Assembly (NCBI RefSeq): GCF_000720115.1
Contig: NZ_JOIR01000015.1
Span: 67,956-131,955 of the forward strand
Source of the DNA: Streptomyces sp. NRRL F-2580
GTDB lineage: Bacteria; Actinomycetota; Actinomycetes; Streptomycetales; Streptomycetaceae
Length of the DNA: 64,000 bases
Direction: 5' to 3'
The translations under genes were made by a program, and so were the position numbers. How positions within the stretch are numbered: position 1 is the stretch's first letter; each line of letters opens with the position of its first letter. The notes beneath the pieces were generated by a model. It was not told the DNA's origin, did no database searches, and saw only the letters and a program-made list of their open reading frames with translations. Below are positions 18,312-28,200 of this stretch, one piece after another.

Positions 18312-19094
18312 TCAGCTGGTGCGCGAGCGGGTGTCGAACTCCTTCATCCGGTCCAGCACCCGGTCCGGGGTGGGACGTCTCATCTCGTCGACCAGGCGAC
18401 CGTCGGAGAGGAAGACCACGCGGTCGGCGTAGCCGGCGGCGACGGGGTCGTGGGTGACCATGACCACGGTCTGGCCCAGCTCGCGCACCGAGTCGCGCAG
18501 GAAGCCGAGGACTTCGGCCCCGGAGCGGGAGTCGAGATTGCCGGTGGGTTCGTCGCCGAAGACGATCGAGGGACGGGAGACCAGGGCGCGGGCCACCGCG
18601 ACGCGCTGCTGCTGCCCCCCGGACAGCTGTCCGGGCCGGTGGTCGAGCCGCTGGGCCAGGCCGACCATGGAGACCACACGGTCCAGCCACTGCCGGTCGG
18701 GCCGGCGGCCGGCGATGGTCAGCGGCAGCGTGATGTTCTCCAGCGCGGTCAGCGTCGGCAGCAGGTTGAAGGCCTGGAAGACGAAGCCGATCCGGTCGCG
18801 GCGCAGCCGGGTGAGCTGCTGGTCGTCGAGGGTGCCCAGTTCGGTGGTGCCGATGCGGACGGAGCCCGAGCTGAAGGAGTCGAGCCCGGCGGCGCAGTGC
18901 AGCAGGGTGGACTTGCCGCAGCCGGAGGGGCCCATGATCGCGGTGAACTCGCCCTCCCCGAAGGCGATGCTGACCCGGTCCAGGGCGACGACGCGGGTGT
19001 CGCCGCTGCCGTAGACCTTCGACAGGTCGGTGGCGGCGGCCGCGGCCCCGGCCGGTGTGTGCGGCGGCTGCGGGGCAAAGGGGTCGGCGGTCAC
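18312..19094 (-). CDS. ABC transporter ATPase (LolD/MacB type)
   Basis: 260 residues with Walker A MGPSGCGKSTLL, signature LSGGQQQRVAVARAL, Walker B IVFGDEPTGNLD and H-loop MVTHDP, the pattern of ATPases that partner FtsX-like permeases. GTG 19094 is chosen because GAGGAG precedes it at good spacing; GTG 19127 in the same frame lacks one. It energises the 848-residue permease encoded next. Confidence 0.9.
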   Translation of the reverse strand: MTADPFAPQPPHTPAGAAAAATDLSKVYGSGDTRVVALDRVSIAFGEGEFTAIMGPSGCGKSTLLHCAAGLDSFSSGSVRIGTTELGTLDDQQLTRLRRDRIGFVFQAFNLLPTLTALENITLPLTIAGRRPDRQWLDRVVSMVGLAQRLDHRPGQLSGGQQQRVAVARALVSRPSIVFGDEPTGNLDSRSGAEVLGFLRDSVRELGQTVVMVTHDPVAAGYADRVVFLSDGRLVDEMRRPTPDRVLDRMKEFDTRSRTS

Positions 19095-19232
19095 GGAGGA
19101 CTCCTCTTCGGGTGCGGGAACGTGCACTTCGAAGGGTGTCCGGGGAACGTATCGGGGCCCGGACGGCCGTGTATCGGCCGCCGCTCCGCTCCGTATCGGT
19201 CGTGTGGGGACCGGCCGTCAGCAGGCAGGCCG

Positions 19233-20528
19233 TCAGGCGGGCAGGCGCAGGGTGGCGACCGCGCCGCCGTCCGGGGCGTTCTCGAAGCGCAGCTCGGCGC
19301 CGAGCAGCCGGGCCTGGCCCAGGGCGATGGTGAGGCCCAGGCCGTGGCCCGTGCCGCGCCCCGCGGCGCCCGTGTGGAAGCGGCGCGGGCCTTCGACGAG
19401 CAGGTCCCGGGGGAAGCCGGGGCCGTGGTCGCGGACGACGACCGCACGACCCTGGACGGTGACCCGCACCGGGGTGTTTCCGTGCCGGTGGGCGTTGACG
19501 ACGAGGTTGCCGACGATCCGTTCGAGGCGGCGCGGGTCGGTCTCCACGGTCGCCCCTGCCGGCGCGGTCCCGGACCCGCGCGGGTCGGCGTCGGTGGCAT
19601 CGGGGGGAGCGGTGACCACGATGTCCGTGTCGAGGCCGGTCCGCGCGACCGCCTCGGAGACGACCGCGCCGAGCGGGACACGGTCGCGGACCGGCCGTTC
19701 GGCGCCGGCGTCCAGCCGGGAGATCTCCAGGAGGTCCTCGACCAGGCCGCGCAGATCGCGCACCCGGGCCCGGAGCAGGTCCTCCGTCTCACCGCGGGGC
19801 AGCAGGTCGGCGGCGGCCAGCAGGCCGCCGACGGGGGTGCGGAGCTCGTGGGCCACGTCCGCGGTGAACTGGCGCTCGGTGCGCAGCCGTCGGCTGAGGC
19901 TGTCGGCCATGAGGTCGACGGTGGCGGCGATGTCGGCCACCTCGTCGCCGCCCTTGGTGGGCCCGGTCCGGGCGTCCAGGTCCCCGGCGGAGATCCGGCC
20001 CGCGGTCTCGGAGACCCGCCGCAGCCTACGGGCGAGCAGCCCGGCTCCGTAGACCGCCAGGGGCGCGGCCGCCGCGAGCGCGACCAGCGAGGCGAGTGCC
20101 ATGCTCACGTCGAGCTGCCGCAGCTCGTGGAGCTCCGAGCTCATGTTGACCCGGACGGCGAGCACCGGACTGTCCGGGCCGGCGGTGCGTTGGGCGGCCC
20201 AGACGGTGGGCCCCACGTTGCCTTCGACGTGCCCGTCGTGAGCCACGTGCCGGACGCCGTCGGCGGGGCGGCGCAGTGCGGCGGGCAGCTCCGCCGGATC
20301 GAGCTCGGCACCGTCGATCAGCGTTCCGGTGCGCCGGTAGGTGGCCATGGCGGAGTACACGGTGTTGAAGGCCCGGGCTTCGGCCCGGCCGCGGATGTCC
20401 TGCGCGGTCCACAGGTGTACGAGGACGCCCACCGCGGCCACGACGAGGAAGGCCGTGGCCGCGGCCAGCGCGGCGATCTTCCAGCGCAGGGACACGCGGG
20501 CCGGCCGCGGCCGGTGGAACGGTCGCAC
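19233..20528 (-). CDS. Sensor histidine kinase
   Basis: 431 residues: first membrane helix near the N-terminus, an extracellular sensor of about 120 residues, a second helix (SLVALAAAAPLAVYGAGLL), HAMP, phosphoacceptor box FTADVAHELRTPV, and ATP-binding boxes NLVVNAHRHG, VRDHGPGFP and GHGLGLTIA. GTG 20528 lies 5 bases after the regulator stop with GAGG upstream; GTG 20495 would also give a protein but lacks a site. It pairs with the regulator gene upstream and probably controls the adjacent ABC transporter. Confidence 0.87.
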   Translation of the reverse strand: MRPFHRPRPARVSLRWKIAALAAATAFLVVAAVGVLVHLWTAQDIRGRAEARAFNTVYSAMATYRRTGTLIDGAELDPAELPAALRRPADGVRHVAHDGHVEGNVGPTVWAAQRTAGPDSPVLAVRVNMSSELHELRQLDVSMALASLVALAAAAPLAVYGAGLLARRLRRVSETAGRISAGDLDARTGPTKGGDEVADIAATVDLMADSLSRRLRTERQFTADVAHELRTPVGGLLAAADLLPRGETEDLLRARVRDLRGLVEDLLEISRLDAGAERPVRDRVPLGAVVSEAVARTGLDTDIVVTAPPDATDADPRGSGTAPAGATVETDPRRLERIVGNLVVNAHRHGNTPVRVTVQGRAVVVRDHGPGFPRDLLVEGPRRFHTGAAGRGTGHGLGLTIALGQARLLGAELRFENAPDGGAVATLRLPA

Positions 20529-20533
20529 CGGCC

Positions 20534-21325
20534 TCAGCGCCTGAGCTTGTAGCCGAAGCCGCGGACCGTCTCGATCCGGTCCCGGCCGAGTTTCCTGCGC
20601 AGCCGCTGCACGCACAGGTCCACGACGCGGCTGTCGCCGTCCCAGCCGTAGTCCCACACCTCCCGCAGCAGGGTGTGGCGTTCCAGCACGATGCCGGGGT
20701 GGGCGGCGAACACCAGCAGCAGCTTCAGTTCGGTCGGGGTCAGCGCCACCGGGCTTCCGGAGACGAAGACCTCCAGGCCACCGGTGTCGAGGGTCAGGTC
20801 TCCGAAGACCAGCGACTCCCCCTCGGCCGGGGACCGCCCGTCCGAGGGGGAGTCGCCGGCCGTCCGGCCGGGATCCGGGGCGGGCGGCGCGGGTGCGTAG
20901 GTCGCCCGCCGCAGCAGCGAACGGATGCGGGCCACGAGCACGTAGGTGTCGACGGGCTTGACCACGTAGTCGTCCGCGCCGGCCTCGAGACCGGCGACGA
21001 CGTCGAGTCCGTCGCCGCGGGCGGACATCATCAGGACCGGCACCAGGCTGGTCTCGCGGACCCGGCGGCACAGGCCGATACCGTCCAGACCCGGCAGCAT
21101 CACGTCCAGGATCAGCAGGTCGAAGCTCTCCTCACGGAAGAGCTCCAGCCCCGCCAGCCCGTCGGCAGCGGTCTCCATCCCGTAGCCGTAGCGCTCGAGG
21201 GCGACGGTGAAGGACCGGCGCATCAGGTCGTCGTCCTCCACCAGCAGCACGCGAACCGGGCGCGGAGAGGCCGGGGCCGGGGCCGGGGCCGGTGCGGGGG
21301 CCGGGGGCGGGGCGGACGAGGACAC
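20534..21325 (-). CDS. OmpR-family response regulator
   Basis: 263 residues. Receiver domain with acidic pair VEDDD, phosphoacceptor LLILDVMLPGLDG and the K of DDYVVKP; a winged-helix DNA-binding domain ends RIETVRGFGYKLRR. An Ala-Pro-rich head precedes the receiver (APAPAPAPA). GTG 21325 is chosen because AAGGAG lies 10 bases upstream; GTG 21355 also fits the frame but lacks a site. First gene of the regulator-kinase-ABC operon. Confidence 0.87.
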   Translation of the reverse strand: MSSSAPPPAPAPAPAPAPASPRPVRVLLVEDDDLMRRSFTVALERYGYGMETAADGLAGLELFREESFDLLILDVMLPGLDGIGLCRRVRETSLVPVLMMSARGDGLDVVAGLEAGADDYVVKPVDTYVLVARIRSLLRRATYAPAPPAPDPGRTAGDSPSDGRSPAEGESLVFGDLTLDTGGLEVFVSGSPVALTPTELKLLLVFAAHPGIVLERHTLLREVWDYGWDGDSRVVDLCVQRLRRKLGRDRIETVRGFGYKLRR

Positions 21326-21500
21326 GCGCGGATGACTCCTTGTTCGGACGGTCACGGAACACGGGACCTGAAAGGAACGATATGGCAGACATCGGGCGTG
21401 GCCGCCCGCCCACGGCCCGGCGCACGCGTTCGATGGACGACCAAGCGCTCCCTGATACGTGCCCGATACAAACCGTGCCGCCCCGGGGTCGCCGCCTCGC

Positions 21501-22715
21501 TCAGCCCGCAGCGTCGAGCAGCAGCTTCGCGGCGACCGTCGCCCCGTCGGTACGGATCGTGGCGGCGACGGCGGCAGCCCGCGCGCGGGTCTGCGGCGTC
21601 AGGGCCGCCTCGAGCGCGAGCGACAGGGACCCGGTGGTCGGGGTGGGGCCGTCGTGCGCGGTCCCGATGCCCAGGTCGGCGACCCGGCCTCCCCAGTACG
21701 GCGCGTCTCCCCCCTGGGGCAGGACCACCTGGGGCGTACCGGCCCCGGTGGCGGTCGTCGTGGTGCCCGCGCTGCCGTGGTGCACGACGGCGGCCGCCCG
21801 GCGGAACAGTGCCTGCTGGTTGACCTCGCCGACGAGGAAGCAGTCGTCCTGGTCGTCGACGAGGTCCAGGCCGGCCCAGCCGCGGGAGAGGACCACGCGC
21901 CTGCCCTGCGCGCGGACCGCGTCGACGGCCACCCGTGCGAAGTCCTGCGGGGCGCCGACGGGCGTGCTGCCCAGGCCGACGTACACCGGTGCCGTGCCGG
22001 CGTCCAGGAACGCCTCCAGGCCGGCGGGGAGCGGGCGTTCGTCGGGCCGGATCCAGGCGCCGGTCTGCACCACGTCGGGGTCCGTCGGCTGCCGCGGGTC
22101 CAGGACCGGGTCGGTGGCCAGCCACGGCCGGTCCGTGAACGCGTAGTCGCGGACGCCGTCCACCGGCGGCAGCCCGAACGCCGCCCGCCGGCCGTTCAGC
22201 TCCTCGCCGAACATCTCGTCCGCGATCCGCGCGTCCAGCTCCCACAGCGCCCGGTTGTCGCTCGCCTCCGGCGGCAACGGCCGGCCCCGCCGGGCGGGCG
22301 GCCGCCGGTGGGGCGACGGGAGGGCGACCGGCTGGTGGCTCGCGTGCACGTAGCGGATCCCCAACTTCTCCGCCACGGACCGCGCACCGGTCACCGCCGG
22401 CAGCGGGCCCGTCGCCACCAGCACGTCACAGCCCACGGCCGCAGCGGCGACCGTCTCGAACTGCGCGCCCATCAGCTCGGCCACGCGCTGCGCCAGCCCC
22501 ACCGCCGAACCCGGCGTCACCGTGCTCACCACCGGACGCACCGGCTGCCCGGCGGGCACCGTCTCCACGCCGACCCCGGCCAGCCGCTGCACGAACTCCG
22601 CGTCCGGCGGCGCGCACACCCGCACCCCCGCGCCGAGCTCCCGCAACGCCACCGCGAGACCCGCCATCGGCTCGACACTCCCGCGCGACCCGTACGTCGA
22701 CAACAACACACGCAA
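21501..22715 (-). CDS. UGT/MGT-type glycosyltransferase
   Basis: 404 residues, GT-B fold, GT1-family macrolide/antibiotic type. The N-terminus LRVLLSTYGSRGSVEP is the donor-enzyme start motif, and the C-terminal domain has VYVGLGSTPVG, then HHGSAGTTTTATGAGTPQVVLPQ, the nucleotide-sugar site. The conserved start implies TTG 22715 (GTG 22709 is the alternative). No aglycone biosynthesis genes adjoin it, so the acceptor may be an imported antibiotic (resistance or detoxification) or a lipid. Role inferred. Confidence 0.85.
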   Translation of the reverse strand: MRVLLSTYGSRGSVEPMAGLAVALRELGAGVRVCAPPDAEFVQRLAGVGVETVPAGQPVRPVVSTVTPGSAVGLAQRVAELMGAQFETVAAAAVGCDVLVATGPLPAVTGARSVAEKLGIRYVHASHQPVALPSPHRRPPARRGRPLPPEASDNRALWELDARIADEMFGEELNGRRAAFGLPPVDGVRDYAFTDRPWLATDPVLDPRQPTDPDVVQTGAWIRPDERPLPAGLEAFLDAGTAPVYVGLGSTPVGAPQDFARVAVDAVRAQGRRVVLSRGWAGLDLVDDQDDCFLVGEVNQQALFRRAAAVVHHGSAGTTTTATGAGTPQVVLPQGGDAPYWGGRVADLGIGTAHDGPTPTTGSLSLALEAALTPQTRARAAAVAATIRTDGATVAAKLLLDAAG

Positions 22716-22770
22716 TGTGAACAACCCCGACTTCCGCGATTCCGGCTTGGATCGGTGATTCTGCGGGACG

Positions 22771-22798
22771 ACAGGGGTCTTGCCGCAAGGCCCCCTGT
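22771..22798. other. Strong hairpin in the divergent gap before the glycosyltransferase and thpR
   Basis: ACAGGGG and CCCCTGT enclose CTTG-CCG-CAAG, giving a near-continuous stem of about 11 bp. It lies 56 bases upstream of the glycosyltransferase start and 128 before thpR, so it is either in a leader or an operator. The rest of the 210-base gap holds a possible -10 (TATATG near 22804) and no further gene. Confidence 0.4.
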
Positions 22799-22925
22799 GC
22801 GCTATATGTTGAGAGTGGCGAGGAGCGCGAGTTCCTTGCCTTTTGCTTTGGGGCGGGCGGCGCCGCACCGCGCGCAGGGGCCGTGAAGATGACTGGACCC
22901 GCCCGGACGCGATACGAAGTCCCCC

Positions 22926-23510
22926 GTGAACGAAAAGATCCAGTCCGAGACCGTCCGCGTCTTCATAGCGCTCGCCCCGCCCGACGACGCGAAGGAAGAG
23001 CTGGCCGAGCGGCTGCGGCCCGCGTACGCCGCGTATCCGGGCATGCGCTGGAACCGCATCGAGGACTGGCACATCACCCTGGCCTTCCTCGGCGAGCTCC
23101 CCGTCGCCGCCGTCCCGCTCCTCAAGGAGCCGCTCGCGGACCTCGCCGCGGCCCGGCGGCCCCTGAAGCTGGCCCTGCGGGGCGGCGGGCACTTCGACGA
23201 ACGGGTCCTGTGGACCGGGATCGACGGAGAGCTCGAAGGGCTGCACCTCCTCGCCACCGATGTGCGCGCGGCGGTCCGCGCCCGCGGCATCGACTTCCAG
23301 GAGCGGCCGCTGCGCCCCCACCTGACCCTGGCCCGCTCCCGCCGCAACGACCGCACCAGCGCGGTGGAAGCCGCGGCCGGGCTGGCCGCGTTCACCGGCC
23401 GGCCGTGGCAGACCCGGCAGCTCCACCTGGTCGGCAGCAACACCGGCCGCGGCCCCGGACCCATCCACTACCGCGACATCCAGGCCTGGAGCTTCGACGG
23501 CGCGGAGTGA
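22926..23510 (+). CDS. thpR: RNA 2',3'-cyclic phosphodiesterase (2H family)
   Basis: 194 residues, the normal family length. The two catalytic H-x-T-x motifs are HITL and HLTL, spaced as in LigT/ThpR proteins, and the N-terminus RVFIALAPP is typical. It hydrolyses 2',3'-cyclic ends of RNA and may act in RNA repair or turnover. GTG 22926 is the only nearby start; the ribosome-binding site is poor. Confidence 0.85.
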   Translation: MNEKIQSETVRVFIALAPPDDAKEELAERLRPAYAAYPGMRWNRIEDWHITLAFLGELPVAAVPLLKEPLADLAAARRPLKLALRGGGHFDERVLWTGIDGELEGLHLLATDVRAAVRARGIDFQERPLRPHLTLARSRRNDRTSAVEAAAGLAAFTGRPWQTRQLHLVGSNTGRGPGPIHYRDIQAWSFDGAE

Positions 23511-23591
23511 AACCTGCGGCGACGGAACCATATTGATCACCTTTGGCGTCTTTGTCGCCACGTGATCGTCAAACGGAAGAGGAGAGCCGAC

Positions 23592-24503
23592 GTGGAGCAG
23601 ACCCGTCGAGCGGTACTGACTCTGGGAGCGGGGGCGGCGCTGGCCGCGGCCCTGCCGGCGGGGGTGGCGCACGCGGCGTCGCACGGCGGGGGCGGCGGGG
23701 AGGGCGAGGTCGTCCGGCAGCTGCGCGCGCTGGAGCGCGAGTACGGCGCGCGGCTGGGGGCGTACGCCCTGGACACGGCCACCGGCAGGACGGTGCTGTA
23801 CCGCGCCGACGAGCTGTTCCCCATGTGCTCGCTGTTCAAGACGATGGCAGCGGCGGCCGTGATGCGGGACCTGGACCGTGACGGCGAGTTCCTCGCCCGG
23901 CGCGTCCACTACACCCTGGACGACGTCACGGCCGCGGGCGGCGGCTCGGTGACGGAGCGGCCCGAGAACATCGCCGGTGGGCTGACGGTGGCCGAGCTGT
24001 GCTCGGCGGCCATCGCCCAGAGCGACAACGCCGCCGCGAACCTGCTGCTCCGCGAGCTGGGCGGCCCCACCGCGGTCACCGACTTCTGCCGTTCCGTGGG
24101 TGACCGTACGACGCGGCTCGACCGGTGGGAGCCCGCGCTGAACTCGGCCGAGCCGTCACGGGTGACCGACACGACCAGCCCGCGGGCCATCGGGCGGACG
24201 TACGGGCGGCTCGTGCTCGGCGATGCCCTGGCCCCGCGGCACCGGGAGCTCCTGACGCGCTGGCTGCTGGCCAACACGACGAGCGGTGACCGGTTCCGGG
24301 CCGGCCTGCCCGTCGACTGGGTGATCGGGGACAAGACGGGCTCCGGGTCGTACGGGACCAGCAACAACGTGGGCATCGCCTGGCCGCCGGGACGGCCGCC
24401 CGTGGTCCTGTCCGTCCTGACCACCAGGCCCGAGGCTTCCGCGCCGCGTGCCGACGCGCTGGTCGCGAAGGCCGCCAGGACACTGGCGGCGGCGCTCACC
24501 TGA
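23592..24503 (+). CDS. Class A beta-lactamase, Tat-exported
   Basis: 303 residues. Catalytic elements are all present: S-x-x-K in CSLFKT, SDN in QSDNAA, the omega-loop Glu in RWEPALN, and KTG in GDKTGSGS. The N-terminus has a twin-arginine motif (TRRAVLTLG), a hydrophobic stretch and an AHA cleavage site, predicting Tat export. GTG 23592 has AGGAGAG upstream; GTG 23562 would add a basic extension without a site. No blaR/blaI-like regulator is adjacent. It hydrolyses penicillin-type beta-lactams outside the cell. Confidence 0.9.
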   Translation: MEQTRRAVLTLGAGAALAAALPAGVAHAASHGGGGGEGEVVRQLRALEREYGARLGAYALDTATGRTVLYRADELFPMCSLFKTMAAAAVMRDLDRDGEFLARRVHYTLDDVTAAGGGSVTERPENIAGGLTVAELCSAAIAQSDNAAANLLLRELGGPTAVTDFCRSVGDRTTRLDRWEPALNSAEPSRVTDTTSPRAIGRTYGRLVLGDALAPRHRELLTRWLLANTTSGDRFRAGLPVDWVIGDKTGSGSYGTSNNVGIAWPPGRPPVVLSVLTTRPEASAPRADALVAKAARTLAAALT

Positions 24504-24543
24504 CGGCCCGGCACATCCCGTTCACCGCACTAGGCTTGCCGCC

Positions 24544-25203
24544 GTGGACCTCTTCTCGGACTCCTGGGCGGCGTTGCGCACGGCGGTGGCCGACCTGCGT
24601 GACGAGGACTTCGCACGGCCGTCCGGATGCGCCGGGTGGCTCGTGCGGGACCTCGTGTGCCATCTCGTCATCGATGCCCAGGACGTGCTGATCACCCTCG
24701 TCACCCCCGCCGGGACGCAACCGACCCGCGACGCGGTGACCTACTGGAACCTCGTCGAGCCCCCGACCGGCGAGGACCCCCTCGACGCGCTGACCGTCCG
24801 TCTCGCCGCCGCGTACGGGGAGCCGTGGCTGCTCAAGTTCCACCTCGACGACGTCGGTTCCGCCGCGGGCCGCGCCGCCGCACTCGCGGATCCCACGGTC
24901 CCCGTCGCCACCCGGGACGAGGTGCTCACCACGGGCGACTACCTCACCGCGTACGTGCTGGAGTGGACCCTGCACCACCTCGACCTGATCGCGTACCTCC
25001 CGGGCGCGGCGGAGCCGCCCGCCGAGGGGCTCGCCCGGTCGCGCGAGCTGCTGGAGAAGATCGCCGGCGCCGCCTTCCCCGCGACGTTCTCCGACAAGGA
25101 CGCCCTGCTGATCGGCACCGGGCGGCGGGCCCCGACCGGAGCGCAGGAGGGTGAACTGCGAAGGTCTGCCACACCGCTCCCGCTCCCCCTCGTCCTCGGC
25201 TGA
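24544..25203 (+). CDS. DinB/mycothiol-dependent maleylpyruvate isomerase-like protein
   Basis: 219 residues. The N-terminal helix pattern SWAALRTAVADLRDEDFARPS followed by GWLVRDLVCHL is the MDMPI/TIGR03086-type four-helix bundle; the His of CHL and those in TLHHLDL are probable metal ligands. Family members are thiol-dependent enzymes, often using mycothiol; the substrate here is unknown. GTG 24544 has no ribosome-binding site but TAGGCT sits 7 bases upstream, suggesting a leaderless transcript starting at the GTG. Confidence 0.75.
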   Translation: MDLFSDSWAALRTAVADLRDEDFARPSGCAGWLVRDLVCHLVIDAQDVLITLVTPAGTQPTRDAVTYWNLVEPPTGEDPLDALTVRLAAAYGEPWLLKFHLDDVGSAAGRAAALADPTVPVATRDEVLTTGDYLTAYVLEWTLHHLDLIAYLPGAAEPPAEGLARSRELLEKIAGAAFPATFSDKDALLIGTGRRAPTGAQEGELRRSATPLPLPLVLG

Positions 25204-25273
25204 CCGGGATCCGCCGGCCCCGCGCCGATATTCGGTGGGACTCACGGCCGGGTCTCTGTGACAATCCGCCCTG

Positions 25274-28200
25274 ATGATCACCACCGTCGAACAGCTGCTG
25301 TCCGTACTCGACTCCCTCCCGCACCAGGCCCGCCTGCGGCAGACCGCCGTCACCGCGCACGCGCTGGCGGCCCGCGGCGAGCTCCGGCCGCTGCTCACCG
25401 CACTCGACCGGCTCGGCCCGTACGAACGGCGGCTCGGCGCGCTCGCCGCGCTGGCCGGGGCGGACACCTACCACCTCGCCGTGCGCCTGGCCGACCCCGA
25501 CCCGATCGTCCGCCGCTACGCCCTGCGCGCCGCCCGCGCCTCGGCCGTGCCCGACCGGGCCGTCGAGGCCGCCTACGACAACGCCCCCGCCGTGGTCCGC
25601 GCCGACCTCGCCCGGCTGCTGCGCGACGGCGGCCGGCCCGCCCTGGCCGAGCGCCTGCTGCTGCGGCTGCGGACCGAGCGCGGCGACCGGGACGCGGCCC
25701 TGCTCCTGCCGGGCTGCTCAGCGGAGTTCACCGCGCGGATGCTGCCCGAGCTCGCCGGCGCCGTCGCGTTCGAGGGCTGGAGCCTGCTGGCCCGCCGTCA
25801 CCCGGCGGCCGTGCTCGACCAGGCCGAGCGCGACCTCGCCGCGCTGACCCCGCGGCTGCGCGGCGGCTGGTGGCCGCAGCACGCCAACGGGATCGCGGCG
25901 GCCCTTCCCGCCGCTCCCGCCCGGGTGCTGGACCTCCTCGAACGCTACGGACCCGGGGACCTGCCCGACCCGCTGCACGACCGGCTCGCCGACCTCGTCG
26001 ACGCGGACGCCGAGCGGACGGCCCGCTGGCTCGCCGACCCAGGCCGGCAGAGCTTCCGCTGGGAGCGCACCCCGAACCCGTCGGTGCTGCGCAGACTGGT
26101 CGCGGCCGCACCGCCGTCCCTGCACCGGCTCGCCGCCCGCTGGGCCCACCGGGGCGCCTACGTCACCATGCTGCGGGCCGTACCGCCCGCGGACCGGGTG
26201 GCCTTCCACGAGGCGGTCGCCGCCGCCGGCCACCGCCAGGCCTCGGGCACCCCCGATGCCGTACTGGCGCTGTTCCCGGCGGCCGAACGGCACGCCAGAG
26301 CACGGGCGGACGTCGCGCGGGGCCGTGCCGAACGGTGGTCCGAGTTCGAGGTGTGGCCCACCCTCGCCATGCTCCCGCCGGCCGAGGCCCGGCCGGAGCT
26401 CCTCGCCGCCACCGGCTCCGGCGACGCCGACGACCGGGCGTTCGCCTGGCGGCAGGTGACGGCCAACGCCGAGTACGCGGCTGATCCGGCGGAAGTGGCC
26501 GCCGTACTGGACCTGGCCGCGCGCCGGCTGCGCAACGAACGGGACCCGGTGCGCCGGTCCGTCCTGGAGGCCTTCGCCGCCCTGTCCGCGCCGCTGCTCG
26601 CGGCGGCCCTCACCGGCCCCGCGGGCCGCGCCGGCCGCGACGACCTGCGACGGCTCTGCCTGGACGCCCTGCGCGCCCGCGACTGCGCGCCGGCCACCCG
26701 GACCGCCGTCCACACCCTCGCCGTCGCCCTCCTCAACTCCTCGGCCGACGAGGAGCTCCTGGGCCTCGCGGTGCACCTGCTGGGGGCGCTCACGGCCCGC
26801 ACCGGCGCACTCGTTCCCGCCGTCCGGCTGGACCGGGCACTGCGCCGCGGCCGCGAACGCGCCGTGCTCGACGCCGTACGGCCCTGGCTGGACACCGCGG
26901 CCGGGCGGGGCGATCACACACCGCTGCTCGCCCTGGTCGAGGCGTTCGGCACCCGGGCACGCCGGATACCCGAGCTCCAGGACCGCCTCGCCGACGCTCT
27001 GCGCGACTGCCCCGACGGCGCGTTCGCCGGGCTGGCCGCGGCCTGGCTGGCGGACCCCGCGGCCCGGGCCGGGCGGGTCGCCGTACTCCTGGAACGGGAG
27101 CCCACCGCGGCGGCGCTCGGCCCCGTACTCGACGTGCTCGCCGCCGACCGCACCGACCTGCTGGACCACGCCCTGGCCGACCCGCCGCCCGCCGGCCGCT
27201 TCCCGGCCCCCGGCACGGCCCGCGCGCTGCCCCGCTTCCGCCGTGCGGACCGGTGGCTGCCCCGCCAGCAGCGGGCCGCCGTCCACCTGGCCGAGACGGC
27301 CCTCGCCGACCCCGGCCGGTCGCTGGACGAGCGCGCCGCGCTGCTGCGCGCGGCGGCCACGGTCCCGGGGTACGGGTGGGACCTCGTCCGGCGGTACGGC
27401 GGCGCGGACGAAGCGGGTTCGGACCCCGCCGCGTCGGCGGACCCCGCCGCGCTGGCCGCCGCGGCCGTCGCCGACGGCCCGGACTCCGCGCTGCGCCTGC
27501 TGCTCGACAGCGCCGGCCACGACGACGCGGCCGCGGTCTGGGCCGTCGCCGACCAGGTGGCGCTCCGGGCCCGCCCGGCCGCCCTCGCCGCCCTGCTGCA
27601 CGACCTGCTCACCCGGGAACGCGGGGTGAAACTCACCGTCCGCAAGTCGGCCGCGCGACTGGCGACCCGCCACCTTCCGCCGGCCGAGGCCGCGCGGCTG
27701 CTGGCCCGGGCGGCGCTCGACGCCTCCGCGCACCCGGACCTGCGGACCGCGGTCGTCGCCCTGGCCACCGCCCTGCTCCCCGCCGAGGCGGCCTGGTCGC
27801 TGCTGGAGTCCGCCGTCGCCGACGGCCCGGAAGGCGCCCGCCGCGCCGTGCTGCGCGGCCCGGCCGAGGTGGCTCCCGCGCACCGGTCCCGTTACGGCCG
27901 GCTGGTCACCGGTCTGCTCGCCACCGCCGACGACTTCACGACCCAGAGCGTGCTCTGGGCCCTGGAGGAATGGGCCGCGTACGCGCCCACGGTCAGCGGG
28001 ACGCTCGCGGACATGGTCGCCGACCTGACCTGCTCCCTCATCTGGGAGGCGGCCGGCAAGTCCCTGCTGTGCATCGCCGGATCGGAGCAACCCCCTCCGT
28101 CGGGCGGAGCGGCCCCCGGCAGCGCGCTCCACGACGCGGTGGCCCGGCTGCTGGCCGCGATGGCGTCCGGCGATTCGGGGAACGGCGCACCGGAGGACGG

